From positions 62,001 to 126,000 of the forward strand of contig JBBQWT010000004.1 in NCBI GenBank assembly GCA_038210375.1: a stretch of 64,000 bases of DNA, given 5' to 3'. Made by a program: the position numbers and the translations under genes. The stretch is from JBBQWT01 sp038210375 (GTDB taxonomy: Bacteria; Acidobacteriota; Terriglobia; Terriglobales; Acidobacteriaceae). Shown here piece after piece: positions 1-9,137 of the stretch (position 1 is its first letter; each line of letters begins with the position of its first letter). Under the pieces are notes generated by a model. It was not told the origin of the DNA. It saw only the letters and a program-made list of their open reading frames with translations, and searched no databases.

Positions 1-1
1 C

Positions 2-256
2 CGAGAACTGGAGGACCTGGAGGAGCTTCTGCGGAGCGCTCCAGAAGTCCTCAAGGCAGGGGGAAGGATGGCGGTGATCAGCTTCCACTCCCTGGAGGAC
101 CGGAGGGTGAAAGATGCATTCCGGCAGGGGGGGCAGCAGGGGATTTACGAAGTGCTGACCCGCAAGCCGGTGACCGCATCACCGCAGGAAGTCAGGCGCA
201 ATCCGAGGTCCCGCAGCGCGAAGTTGCGGGCCGTAGCGAGGCTGGCGCCGGTATAA
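2..256 (+). CDS. rsmH: RsmH (MraW) 16S rRNA m4C1402 methyltransferase, 3' end only
   Basis: The reading frame is open from the window edge and ends at TAA 254-256, so only the last 84 codons are present. The visible part has the family's C-terminal signature: a leucine-rich helix, then GGRMAVISFHSLEDR (residues about 20-34 of the fragment), then a tail with NPRSRSAKLRAVAR. RsmH uses S-adenosylmethionine to N4-methylate C1402 in the 16S rRNA P site. The gene usually sits at the start of the dcw cluster, directly before ftsL, as here. An internal ATG at 68 is not the start, because the conserved sequence continues upstream of it to the edge. Confidence in the family is high. Confidence 0.95.
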   Translation, partial: RELEDLEELLRSAPEVLKAGGRMAVISFHSLEDRRVKDAFRQGGQQGIYEVLTRKPVTASPQEVRRNPRSRSAKLRAVARLAPV

Positions 257-279
257 ATTTCAGTTCGAGGAGAAAGATT

Positions 280-477
280 ATGTACACCAATATCAAGTTC
301 AACGGATTGCTGATTGACGAGCTTATGGCCATGGTGGAGAAGGTCGAGGAATATACCGGGCATCCTTTCGAACAGAAGGAAGCCAGGAAGCGGACCTCGA
401 ACCGTGACAACGTGACCGCCATGAATGAATACGCCACCCGGCCCCGGCATCTTCACGAAGCGCACGAGGTCGCGTAA
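280..477 (+). CDS. Small conserved-position protein of unknown function between rsmH and ftsL
   Basis: This is a 65-aa ORF with a good ribosome binding site (GAGGAG shortly before ATG 280). Its TAA overlaps the ATG of the ftsL-like gene by one base (TAATG), so it is very likely translated as part of the operon. It has no signal peptide or membrane segment. The N-terminal half could be a helix (LLIDELMAMVEKVEEYT). The C-terminal half is charged and rich in His, Arg and Glu. I do not recognise a family. Position and translational coupling suggest a role tied to cell-wall or division gene expression, but the sequence does not show what it does. Confidence 0.72.
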   Translation: MYTNIKFNGLLIDELMAMVEKVEEYTGHPFEQKEARKRTSNRDNVTAMNEYATRPRHLHEAHEVA

Positions 478-965
478 TGGCAGCAGCCACCATACCTCGC
501 ACCGCACGGCTCCCCTTCCCCCCGCACGCCCTGGTGGAGGTACAGCGGACGTCCGCGCTGGCCACGCCGGAAATTTATTTCGGCAAAGGCATCGATAATC
601 GCCGGCTGGTGAAGTTTGCTGATCCCGCGCGCAACCGCGAGATGAAGCAGTTTACCTTCGCGGTCACCTTGATGTTTGGCCTGGTGCTGTTGTTCGTGGT
701 GCAGCATTTCAGCTCCATCCAGTACGGGTACCAGATCGAGGCCCAGAAAAAGACAAGAGATGGGTTGGTGGAGATGAACCGCGAAATGCGTCTGGAGCAG
801 GCTTCGCTGCGCGCCCCCGACCGCATTGACCGGCTGGCCCGGCGCATGGGAATGCAGGCCCCGCCGGCGGGACAAGTGGTGCCGATGGAAAACAGCGGCG
901 AAACTTCAGCCGAGCCGGTAATGGCGCGATCGTTCGGCATCGCGGTAATCACAGCTTCGCGATAA
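477..965 (+). CDS. ftsL: FtsL-like septal membrane protein
   Basis: The 162-aa protein has a cytoplasmic N-terminus of about 60 residues, one membrane segment (about 61-80, rich in F, L and V), and then a periplasmic heptad-like stretch (about 85-110). It ends with the short motif typical of FtsL/DivIC proteins before the C-terminus, RIDRLARRMGMQAPP (about 117-131). FtsL forms the FtsQ-FtsL-FtsB subcomplex that recruits and activates FtsW-FtsI at the septum. It is longer than E. coli FtsL (121 aa) because of an extended N-terminus. The start ATG overlaps the stop of the upstream small gene. The call rests on topology, the C-terminal motif and position before ftsI, because FtsL sequences diverge widely. 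Confidence 0.85.
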   Translation: MAAATIPRTARLPFPPHALVEVQRTSALATPEIYFGKGIDNRRLVKFADPARNREMKQFTFAVTLMFGLVLLFVVQHFSSIQYGYQIEAQKKTRDGLVEMNREMRLEQASLRAPDRIDRLARRMGMQAPPAGQVVPMENSGETSAEPVMARSFGIAVITASR

Positions 966-1039
966 TCGCTTAAATTCAGGCGTGCCCGCGGGCGCGCCGC
1001 ACAATCTCCCGCAGTGACTTCAACCAGAGCCTGCTGGAC

Positions 1040-3349
1040 GTGAAAGAAGTGGCGGTGGCGATCAAAATCGCACCGCCACCAGTTTTGTCAGGGGCAATGG
1101 CGGCATCTCCCAACAGGATCGGCGCAAGAGGTCGTTTGCAAATCCTGCTGGGCATTTTTTTTCTCTGGATACTGGTCGTCGGCCTCCGCCTGGTGGCCTT
1201 GCAGGTGGTCCACTACGGCGAGTTTACCCAGCGCGCCGCGCGCCAGCAGCAGCGCACCTTCGATGTCGATCCCAGCCGGGGGATCATCTATGACCGCAAG
1301 GGCCACGAACTGGCCATGTCTGTGGCCGTGGATTCGGTGTTTGCGGTCCCTTCGGAAATCGCCGACCAGGAAGGCACGTCGCGCACCCTGGGCAAGCTAC
1401 TAGGCGTGGATAGCCGCGAGATACTGACCCGCATGAAGTCCTCCCATGCCTTCGCGTGGGTGGCGCGCAAGATTGACAACGACAAGAGCGCGCAGCTCCA
1501 CGCCATGAATATTCCCGGAATTTATTTTCAGAAGGAATCCAAGCGTTTCTATCCCAAGAACGAACTGGCCGCGCAGTTGCTGGGTTATGTGGGCCTTGAT
1601 GATGGCGGGCTGGCGGGCATCGAGCGCTCCTTTGATTCCAAACTCAAGGGCAAGCCGGGCAAAATGGTGATCTCCCTCGATGCCCGCAGAAAATGGTTTG
1701 GGCGGATCGAGCGGGAGTCGGAAAAAGGCGAGAACCTGGTGCTCACGGTGGATGAAAAAATCCAATACATCGTGGAGCGCGAGCTGCAGCAGGCGATGCG
1801 GGATACTCATGCCGCGGCGGGCACCATCATCGTGGCCAATCCCCACACCGGGGAGATTCTGGCGCTGGCCAATTTCCCGACATTCAATCCTAATAATTTC
1901 CATTCTCACGATCTGAGCCCGCTGAAAAACCGCGCGGTCAGCGACGTGTACGAGCCCGGGTCAACGTTCAAGCTGGTCACGCTCTCCGCGGCGCTGGAAG
2001 AGAACGTGGTGAAACCCGGCGACAAGGTGGACTGCCAGATGGGGAGCGTGGTGGTGGGAGGCATGCGCATTCACGATCACCATCCTTTCGGCTTGCTGAC
2101 TATTGCCCAGATACTGGAAAAATCCAGCGACGTGGGCGCCATCAAGGTGGCACTGCGCCTGGGTGAGGACCGCTTCGATCAATACATTCGCGCCTACGGA
2201 TTCGGCGCGCAGACCGGCATTGAGCTGCCCGGCGAGACCCGGGGAATGGCCAAGCCGCTGGCACGGTGGTCGAAGGTGAGCATCGGCGCCATGGCCATGG
2301 GCCAGGAAATCGGCGTTTCTCCCCTGCAACTGGTGACCATGGTGGATACGATTGCCAACGACGGAATCTATAACGCGCCGCGCATTATCGCGGGGCGGGC
2401 GGAAAACTCCGGGCCGGAACAGACGGTGGTGTTTCATCCCGCCCGCCAGCACCGCGTGATCTCGGCTCTTACCGCCATCGAGATGAAGAAGATGATGGAG
2501 ACGGTGGTGCTGTTCGGCACCGGCAAGAAAGCCATCCTCGACGGCTACAGCGTCGCCGGCAAGACCGGCACCGCGCAGGAAGTTGATCCTCGCACCCATG
2601 CCTATTCGCACACCAAGTATGTGGCGTCGTTCATCGGTTTTGCTCCCATCGCCAACCCGGCGGTGACGGTGGCGGTCATTCTGGATTCTCCGGTGGGCTT
2701 GCATGAGGGCGGCCAGGTCTCCGCGCCGGTGTTCGCGCGGGTCGCGCAAAAAGTGCTGGGCTACTTAAACGTGCCCCGCGATGAAGAGCTTAAAAATGAT
2801 CCGCATCGCACTTTGCTGGCCCAAGCCGCGAGAAAGGGCCAGGTCAAGGAAGATGATCTCGCGGAAAGCTCGCCCGACCGCTTGGGGGATAACGAGGTTG
2901 CGAGTGCGCCGGCGGAGTCCGGAGATGCAGTGGGAATGCCAGCCGCGAGCAGTTCGCCAGCGGTCACCGCATCACCGAACAAACCGGGCGGCGACGGGGT
3001 GGCCAATGCGGCCATGCTGGCTGGGATGGGCGCGGCAACGCCCTCTGAGCCCGAGATCAATGTGCACGACAACCCGCCGGCTTCCACCGGCGAAGCCCCA
3101 TCCGGCCATGCTGGAGCACCCGCCGGAACCATGTCTGCCCGGGCCAACGGCACGGTGGTGCTCGATGTCGATGGCGCGCAGGTCACGCCCTCGCTGATTG
3201 GAAAATCGGTGCGCGCGGCCATTGAGACCGCGGAAGAATCGGGAGTCGAGATTGACGTGACCGGGAGCGGCGTGGCGCGCTGGCAAAATCCGCCGCCGGG
3301 AAGTCCCATATCCGGGGGGCGGCACGTGGCTGTCCGATTTGGGCGATGA
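1040..3349 (+). CDS. ftsI: FtsI/PBP3-type septal peptidoglycan transpeptidase with PASTA tail
   Basis: The 769-aa class B penicillin-binding protein cross-links septal peptidoglycan in partnership with FtsW. A single membrane anchor lies at about 35-55, followed by the PBP dimerisation domain (about 75-215) and the transpeptidase domain (about 255-575). The active-site serine is in STFK (S308-K311), the second motif is SSD (362-364, Asp where many PBPs have Asn), and the third is KTG (508-510). Residues about 585-710 are a Pro/Ala/Ser-rich linker. The last 55 or so residues look like one PASTA domain, unusual for Gram-negative FtsI but known in several other phyla. The start is GTG 1040. ATG 1097 (residue 20) is an alternative that keeps the anchor. 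A 74-nt gap separates it from ftsL. Confidence 0.95.
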   Translation: MKEVAVAIKIAPPPVLSGAMAASPNRIGARGRLQILLGIFFLWILVVGLRLVALQVVHYGEFTQRAARQQQRTFDVDPSRGIIYDRKGHELAMSVAVDSVFAVPSEIADQEGTSRTLGKLLGVDSREILTRMKSSHAFAWVARKIDNDKSAQLHAMNIPGIYFQKESKRFYPKNELAAQLLGYVGLDDGGLAGIERSFDSKLKGKPGKMVISLDARRKWFGRIERESEKGENLVLTVDEKIQYIVERELQQAMRDTHAAAGTIIVANPHTGEILALANFPTFNPNNFHSHDLSPLKNRAVSDVYEPGSTFKLVTLSAALEENVVKPGDKVDCQMGSVVVGGMRIHDHHPFGLLTIAQILEKSSDVGAIKVALRLGEDRFDQYIRAYGFGAQTGIELPGETRGMAKPLARWSKVSIGAMAMGQEIGVSPLQLVTMVDTIANDGIYNAPRIIAGRAENSGPEQTVVFHPARQHRVISALTAIEMKKMMETVVLFGTGKKAILDGYSVAGKTGTAQEVDPRTHAYSHTKYVASFIGFAPIANPAVTVAVILDSPVGLHEGGQVSAPVFARVAQKVLGYLNVPRDEELKNDPHRTLLAQAARKGQVKEDDLAESSPDRLGDNEVASAPAESGDAVGMPAASSSPAVTASPNKPGGDGVANAAMLAGMGAATPSEPEINVHDNPPASTGEAPSGHAGAPAGTMSARANGTVVLDVDGAQVTPSLIGKSVRAAIETAEESGVEIDVTGSGVARWQNPPPGSPISGGRHVAVRFGR

Positions 3350-3404
3350 CCGGCCCGCGGGATGCGGGAGAGGCGCCGAATTCTCTCCACTATAATTTTT
3401 CTTC

Positions 3405-4973
3405 ATGACATTTCAGGATTTACTTGACGGGGCTGAAGTGCTTTCCCAGAGCGGGGATGCGTCCGTCCAGAGCGTGGAATATGACTCCCGGCGGATAATT
3501 CCAGGAAGCGTTTTCGTGGCGATGCGCGGCGAAGTCTCCGACGGCAATCAATATATTGACCAAGCGATTCAACGCGGCGCGGTGGCGGTGGTCACCGATT
3601 CTGCAACGCAATCGCCGCGCGCCGGGGTGGCATGGGCGCAAGTACCTCACGGGCGGCGGGCACTGGGGCGCATCAGCTCGAATTTCTACCATCATCCCAC
3701 TCAATTTCTCAGCATCACCGGCATCACCGGAACCAACGGCAAGACCACCACTTCTTTCCTGCTGGAATCCATCTTCAAAGCCGCCGGACGCACCGCATTG
3801 TTGCTGGGTACGATCGAATATCACGTGTGCGGACAGGTATTTCCCTCTCCTCACACCACCCCCGAATCCCTGGAGCTGCAAGGCTATTTTCACGACAGCC
3901 TGGTGTGCGAGAGCAGTGAGGCGGTGATGGAGGTATCGTCCCACGCGCTGGCCCAGGACCGCGTGTACAGCGTTCCTTTTGACGTCGGTGTGTTCACCAA
4001 CCTGACCCGTGACCATCTCGACTATCACGGCGACATGGAAACCTATTTCGCCGCCAAGCGCATTCTTTTTGAGGGCGCGGGGGCCGAGCCGCCGCGGCTG
4101 GCGGTCATCAATTCCGATGATGCCTGGGGCGTAAAGCTGGCGGAGGTCAGCCGCAAGCGGCAGTCGGAAGTGTGTACCTACGGCCTCGACAGTGGGAATT
4201 TTCGTGCGTCCAATTGCGAGATTTCGGCGACCGGCTTGCGCTTTGACGTCAGTACGCCGTACGGGAAATTTGAGATCGCGTCGGCGCTCACCGGCCGGGT
4301 GAATATCTTCAACATCCTGGCGGCCAGCGCCGCCGCCTTCGGCCGCGGCTGCAGCGTGCAGGCCATTGCGGATGGCGTCCGCAACCTGGCCCATGTTCCC
4401 GGCCGTTTCCAGGTAGTCTCCGCGGGCCAGCCTTTCACGGTGGTGGTGGATTACGCTCATACCGACGACGCGCTGAAAAATCTGATCGCCGTGGCGCGAG
4501 ATCTGGTGACGCAAAGCGGCCGCGGAAGGGTAATCACCCTGTTCGGCTGCGGGGGCGACCGCGACCAGGCGAAGCGGCCGCTGATGGGTAAAGCCGCCGC
4601 ACAGGGAAGCGACCTGGTGTTTGTGACTTCAGATAACCCGCGCAGCGAAGATCCGGCTGCGATCATTGAAGACATCGTGCCGGGCTTGAAGGACTCGGGA
4701 GTGAAATTTATCGTGGAACCTGACCGGGCACAGGCCATCAATCTGGCGATCGCGGCGGCCCAACCCGGGGACATCCTTCTGCTGGCCGGCAAAGGACACG
4801 AAAAGACGCAGACTTCGCAAGGCGCGGTTCTGCCGTTCGATGATGTGAAGATTGCGCGCGGCGCGTTGCATAGCGCGGGGTTCGACCGGCAAGTTCCCTC
4901 CGGCCAGGGTCAGCCTGCAGGTAACGCTGAAGCGGCTATCGCACAGCCCCACCGCGACGGGGAAGGCGCGTGA
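3405..4973 (+). CDS. murE: UDP-MurNAc-tripeptide synthetase MurE (meso-diaminopimelate-adding)
   Basis: The 522-aa cytoplasmic Mur ligase adds the third stem-peptide amino acid to UDP-MurNAc-L-Ala-D-Glu using ATP. The uridine-binding N-terminal domain is followed by the P-loop GITGTNGKTTT (about 106-116), the central ATPase domain and the C-terminal ligase domain. The DNPR motif (about 409-412) is the known signature for meso-diaminopimelate rather than lysine specificity, which fits a Gram-negative wall. The C-terminal 30 or so residues beyond the usual end are polar and low in conservation. The stop TGA overlaps the GTG start of murF by 4 nt (GTGA), indicating translational coupling. Confidence 0.97.
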   Translation: MTFQDLLDGAEVLSQSGDASVQSVEYDSRRIIPGSVFVAMRGEVSDGNQYIDQAIQRGAVAVVTDSATQSPRAGVAWAQVPHGRRALGRISSNFYHHPTQFLSITGITGTNGKTTTSFLLESIFKAAGRTALLLGTIEYHVCGQVFPSPHTTPESLELQGYFHDSLVCESSEAVMEVSSHALAQDRVYSVPFDVGVFTNLTRDHLDYHGDMETYFAAKRILFEGAGAEPPRLAVINSDDAWGVKLAEVSRKRQSEVCTYGLDSGNFRASNCEISATGLRFDVSTPYGKFEIASALTGRVNIFNILAASAAAFGRGCSVQAIADGVRNLAHVPGRFQVVSAGQPFTVVVDYAHTDDALKNLIAVARDLVTQSGRGRVITLFGCGGDRDQAKRPLMGKAAAQGSDLVFVTSDNPRSEDPAAIIEDIVPGLKDSGVKFIVEPDRAQAINLAIAAAQPGDILLLAGKGHEKTQTSQGAVLPFDDVKIARGALHSAGFDRQVPSGQGQPAGNAEAAIAQPHRDGEGA

Positions 4974-6436
4974 ACCTGACTCTCGCCCAGGCCGCCGCCT
5001 ACATCGCAACGCCCAGTCCCGCGCATGGAGAACGCAGGATACGCGGTTATTCCATCGATTCGCGAACCGTGCAGCCCGGTGAAATATATTTCGCGGTGCG
5101 CGGCGAGCGTTTCGACGGCCATGATTTTGCGGCGTCGGCGCTGGCCAACGGTGCTGCGGCCGCGGTGGTTTCCCGGACGGTTGCGGTCCCGCCGGATGAT
5201 CGGGCAAAACTTCTGCAGGTGGAAGATCCCTTGCTGGCCTTGCAGACTCTGGCGACCTCGGTGCGCCGACTTTGGGGCAAGACTGTAGTTGGGGTCACCG
5301 GTTCGGCAGGCAAGACCACCACCAAGGAAGCGGTGGCGCACTTGCTGGAGCAGAGATTTAACGTCTTCAAATCCCAGGGCAACCTCAACAACCATTTTGG
5401 ATTGCCATTGCAGTTGCTGCGCCTGCAACCCGAGCACGATATTGCCGTGCTGGAGATGGGAATGTCGCACGCCGGGGAAATAAGCGCCCTGGCGGCGATG
5501 GCGTGTCCCCAGGTGGGGGTGGTGACCAATGTTTCGGCGGTGCATCTTGATTTCTTCGATTCCATCGAAGGCATTGCCCGCGCCAAGTACGAATTGATCG
5601 CCGCGCTGCCGGTTGATGGCGTGGCCGTGCTTAACGCTGACGATGAGTACGTGTCCAAATTCGACGAAGGCTTCGCGGGAAAAGTGGCTTTCTACGGGTT
5701 GTCCCCGGCAGCGACCGTGCATGCGCAAAATATCGAAAGTCGCGGGTTCAGTGGGTCAAGTTTCGATCTGGTGATCGAAGGCCGGCCGTGGGGAAGAGTC
5801 GATCTTCCCCTCATTGGCGCGCACAATATTCGCAACGTTCTGGCCGCGGCCACGGTGGCGTGGCTGCGCGGGCTGTCTCCGGCGGAAATTGCCCAAGGCA
5901 TCGCGGGTCTCACCCCGCCGCAGCAGCGTGGGGAAACCTTGCAGGTGCGCGGGGCAACTGTCATTAATGATTGTTACAACTCTAACCCGGCGGCGTTGAA
6001 TTCGATGGTCGAGGCGCTTTCGACGGTGCCGGCAATCCGCCGCCTGGTGGTGGCCGGGGAGATGCTGGAGCTGGGGCCTGCGGGCACCCAACTGCATCGC
6101 GACTGCGGAACGATCATGGCAGAGCGCAAAGTCGATTGCGTGCTGGGAGTTCGCGGGTTGGCTCGGGAGATTGTGGCGGGGGCGTCGGCCGCCGGTGTGC
6201 GCGGTGAATTTGTGGAGACCCCGGAAGCGGCGGGCGGATGGCTCTCGCGCGAGCTTCGTGCTGGAGATGCGGTGCTGCTGAAAGCGTCACGCGGTGTCAG
6301 ACTGGAGAAGGCGCTGGAGATACTGCTGGCGGGTGAAAGCGCCGGCGAGAACGGACCAAAGGGTGTTGCCGGAAATGAGACCGGAGAAAATACCGAAAAC
6401 CGGAAGCAGGACGCTGCCAGCAAGCTGCGTCTGTGA
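4970..6436 (+). CDS. murF: UDP-MurNAc-tripeptide--D-Ala-D-Ala ligase MurF
   Basis: The 488-aa Mur ligase attaches D-Ala-D-Ala to UDP-MurNAc-tripeptide, the last cytoplasmic step of stem-peptide assembly. The ATP-binding loop GVTGSAGKTTTKE lies at about 106-118, with a downstream NLNNHFGLPL segment and the EMGMSHAGEI segment typical of MurF. The start is GTG 4970, overlapping the murE stop. The last 30 or so residues are Glu/Gly/Asn-rich and look like a poorly conserved tail. The gene lies between murE and mraY, the usual dcw position. Confidence 0.97.
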   Translation: MNLTLAQAAAYIATPSPAHGERRIRGYSIDSRTVQPGEIYFAVRGERFDGHDFAASALANGAAAAVVSRTVAVPPDDRAKLLQVEDPLLALQTLATSVRRLWGKTVVGVTGSAGKTTTKEAVAHLLEQRFNVFKSQGNLNNHFGLPLQLLRLQPEHDIAVLEMGMSHAGEISALAAMACPQVGVVTNVSAVHLDFFDSIEGIARAKYELIAALPVDGVAVLNADDEYVSKFDEGFAGKVAFYGLSPAATVHAQNIESRGFSGSSFDLVIEGRPWGRVDLPLIGAHNIRNVLAAATVAWLRGLSPAEIAQGIAGLTPPQQRGETLQVRGATVINDCYNSNPAALNSMVEALSTVPAIRRLVVAGEMLELGPAGTQLHRDCGTIMAERKVDCVLGVRGLAREIVAGASAAGVRGEFVETPEAAGGWLSRELRAGDAVLLKASRGVRLEKALEILLAGESAGENGPKGVAGNETGENTENRKQDAASKLRL

Positions 6437-6524
6437 CCGCCCGGAGCCGTGCACCAGCTTAAGATTTGTTGACCTGTTCTGGATCTGAATAAGGGAGTGT
6501 CATTAGAAAGGGAAAGGAGGAACA

Positions 6525-7664
6525 ATGCTCTACTGGCTTTTCTATCAGAGATTCTTCATGGTCGCGCATTATTCCCCCTTCCGTATTTTCCGTTACCTGA
6601 CCTTCCGCACCGCTTTCGCCAGCCTCACCGCGATGTTCATGGGACTGGTGGTGGGCCCGGCGGTGATCAGGCAACTGCGCGAATTTCAAATCGGCCAGTA
6701 CATTCGCGAAGATGGGCCGCAGGAGCATCAGAAAAAAGCGGGCACGCCCACCATGGGCGGTGTTCTGATTGCGATCGCGATTGTCGTACCCACGCTGTTG
6801 TGGGCTGATTTGTCGAACCGTTTCATCTGGGTGGTGCTGCTGGCTACCCTGGGTTTTGGCGCCATCGGTTTCACCGACGACTATCTCAAGGTGGCGAACC
6901 GCCGCAACCTGGGGCTCACTGGGCGCCACAAAATGGCGTTGCAGATACTATGCAGCTTCGTCATCGGGGTCATCCTGCTTTTGTTCCAGGCTGAAGGCGA
7001 TTACTCGACGCGGATGATCGTTCCGTTTTTCAAGAACTTTCATCCCGAGCTGTCGATACCAGCGCTGACCGCCAACCCGTATTTGTGGATCATCGGCTAC
7101 CTGCCGTTCCTGTTGTTCGTCTCCGTCGTGATCGTGGGCTCGAGCAACGCGGTGAATCTGACCGACGGCCTTGATGGCCTGGCCATCGGCTGCACTTTGA
7201 TCGCGGCCGCCGCGCTGACGGTTTTGACCTACGTCAGCGGCCACGCGGTGTTTGCCGATTATCTCGAGATCCAGCGCATGCCCCAGGTGGCCGAGCTCAC
7301 CATCTTCTGCGGGGCGATGGTCGGTTCCAGCATCGGATTTCTCTGGTACAACGCGCATCCCGCCGAAATATTCATGGGCGACGTGGGATCGCTGGCCCTG
7401 GGCGGCGCCATCGGCACAGTGGCCGTGATCATCAAACAGGAACTTCTGCTGCCCTTTGTGGGCGGGGTATTTGTCCTGGAAGCGTTGTCGGTGATCCTGC
7501 AGGTGGGCTCGTTCAAGCTGCGGGGAAAAAGGATCTTCAAGATGGCGCCCCTGCACCATCATTTTGAATTGCTGGGGTGGTCGGAATCGAAGATCATCGT
7601 GCGATTCTGGATCGCCTCGCTGGTGTTTGCACTGTTTGCTCTCACTACGTTAAAGCTACGCTAG
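6525..7664 (+). CDS. mraY: Phospho-N-acetylmuramoyl-pentapeptide transferase MraY
   Basis: The 379-aa polytopic membrane enzyme transfers phospho-MurNAc-pentapeptide from UDP to undecaprenyl phosphate to make lipid I. About ten hydrophobic segments are visible. The family motifs are present: KKAGTPTMGG (about 71-80), FTDDYLKV (about 115-122, catalytic Asp pair), NLTDGLDGLAIG, FMGDVGSLALGG and the His-rich loop MAPLHHHFELLGW near the C-terminus. A strong RBS (AAAGGAGG) precedes ATG 6525. The 88-nt gap after murF has no clear promoter. Confidence 0.98.
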   Translation: MLYWLFYQRFFMVAHYSPFRIFRYLTFRTAFASLTAMFMGLVVGPAVIRQLREFQIGQYIREDGPQEHQKKAGTPTMGGVLIAIAIVVPTLLWADLSNRFIWVVLLATLGFGAIGFTDDYLKVANRRNLGLTGRHKMALQILCSFVIGVILLLFQAEGDYSTRMIVPFFKNFHPELSIPALTANPYLWIIGYLPFLLFVSVVIVGSSNAVNLTDGLDGLAIGCTLIAAAALTVLTYVSGHAVFADYLEIQRMPQVAELTIFCGAMVGSSIGFLWYNAHPAEIFMGDVGSLALGGAIGTVAVIIKQELLLPFVGGVFVLEALSVILQVGSFKLRGKRIFKMAPLHHHFELLGWSESKIIVRFWIASLVFALFALTTLKLR

Positions 7665-7694
7665 CCTCGGGATTCATGGCAGAATGACTTAAAG

Positions 7695-9137
7695 ATGATG
7701 CAACTGGATGGGCAACGCGTGCTGGTAGTAGGGCTGGGTAAATCCGGCGTGGCCGCGGCGTCGTTTCTGCAATCCCGCGGGGCGCGCGTGACCGTCTCCG
7801 ACTCCAAACCGGAAGCCCAGCTGTCGCAGGAAATTCCCGCGCTGCTGGAAATGGGGATTGCGGTGGAGACCGGCGAGCATGGCGACCGCACCTTTCGCGA
7901 CCAGGATTTGATCGTACTCAGCCCGGGCGTTCCCGCGGACGCGGCGCCGCTGCGCACCGCGCGAGCGCTGGGGATAACGGTGATCGGCGAAGTGGAGTTG
8001 GCCTCGCGTTTTTTTGCCGGCCCGGTGGCAGCCATTACCGGATCCAATGGAAAGACCACCACCACCTCGCTGTTGGGGGCGATCATCGCAAAATCAGGAA
8101 CGCCGGTGCTGGTCGGGGGAAACATTGGCCGGCCGGCGACTGACCTGGTGGCGGAATCGAAGCCCGGAGCATGGCACGTGCTCGAAGTTTCCAGCTTCCA
8201 ACTGGAGACCATATCGGAATTTCACCCGCGCATCGCAGTCCTGCTCAACCTGACCCCTGATCATCTCGACCGGCATCGAAGTTTCGCTCTTTACCAGGCG
8301 GCCAAGGCGCGGATTTTTGAGAACCAGGCTGCCGTGGACTTTGCCGTGGTCAACGCCGATGACGCCCACTGTAGCGCCATGGCAGCGGGAGTACGTTCCC
8401 GGGTTTTCTGGTTCAGCGCCAGCCAAGCAGTGGAGAACGGGGCCTATATAGAGGATGGAAACATCATCCTGAGAGTGGCCGCGTCCGGCGCCGGCGATGC
8501 GCAGATGCCTGGCCGGCAGACCATCATGCCGGTCGCCGAAATTCCGCTGAAAGGGAGGCACAACCGGGAAAACGTACTGGCCGCAGTGTGTGCCGGGTTC
8601 CTGGCAGGGTGCTCACCGGAGGTGATCCGCGCCGCGGTAAAAGAGTTCAAGGCCGTGGACCACCGTCTGCAATGGATCGCCACCATCAAGGGTGTGGAAT
8701 ATTACAACGACTCCAAGGCCACCAATACCGACGCAACCATGAAGGCGCTGGAATCGTTTGAGGGAAATATTCATTTGATCCTGGGCGGCAAAGATAAAGA
8801 CAGCGATTATTCGGTATTACAACCGCTGATCCGGCAAAAAGTGAAACGGGTCTATACCATTGGCGCGGCCGCCGACAAGATCGTCTCGCAAATGGGCGGC
8901 GCCGCCGAGATTGTGCGATCCGGCACCCTGGCTGGCGCGGTACAAAGCGCCGCAGCGGCGGCCCAACCCGGCGATAGCGTGCTGCTCTCACCCGCATGCG
9001 CCAGCTTCGACCAGTTTGACAGCTACGAACATCGTGGGCGAACGTTTGTTGATCTGGTGTCAGCGCTTTCCGCCGCGCCCGGCAAGCCCGCGCAGAGCGC
9101 CGGCCGGACTGCCGGCAGCCGGAGAGTGAATGGCTAA
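7695..9137 (+). CDS. murD: UDP-MurNAc-L-alanine--D-glutamate ligase MurD
   Basis: The 480-aa cytoplasmic Mur ligase adds D-glutamate to UDP-MurNAc-L-Ala. The N-terminal Rossmann-like UDP-binding domain begins with VLVVGLGKSGVAAA (about 9-22). The P-loop AAITGSNGKTTTT is at about 112-124, and the C-terminal domain contains YYNDSKATNTDAT (about 336-348). Two adjacent ATGs (7695, 7698) could serve as start. The 3' end overlaps ftsW by 8 nt. The last 20 or so residues are an Ala/Gly/Arg-rich tail. Confidence 0.97.
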   Translation: MMQLDGQRVLVVGLGKSGVAAASFLQSRGARVTVSDSKPEAQLSQEIPALLEMGIAVETGEHGDRTFRDQDLIVLSPGVPADAAPLRTARALGITVIGEVELASRFFAGPVAAITGSNGKTTTTSLLGAIIAKSGTPVLVGGNIGRPATDLVAESKPGAWHVLEVSSFQLETISEFHPRIAVLLNLTPDHLDRHRSFALYQAAKARIFENQAAVDFAVVNADDAHCSAMAAGVRSRVFWFSASQAVENGAYIEDGNIILRVAASGAGDAQMPGRQTIMPVAEIPLKGRHNRENVLAAVCAGFLAGCSPEVIRAAVKEFKAVDHRLQWIATIKGVEYYNDSKATNTDATMKALESFEGNIHLILGGKDKDSDYSVLQPLIRQKVKRVYTIGAAADKIVSQMGGAAEIVRSGTLAGAVQSAAAAAQPGDSVLLSPACASFDQFDSYEHRGRTFVDLVSALSAAPGKPAQSAGRTAGSRRVNG

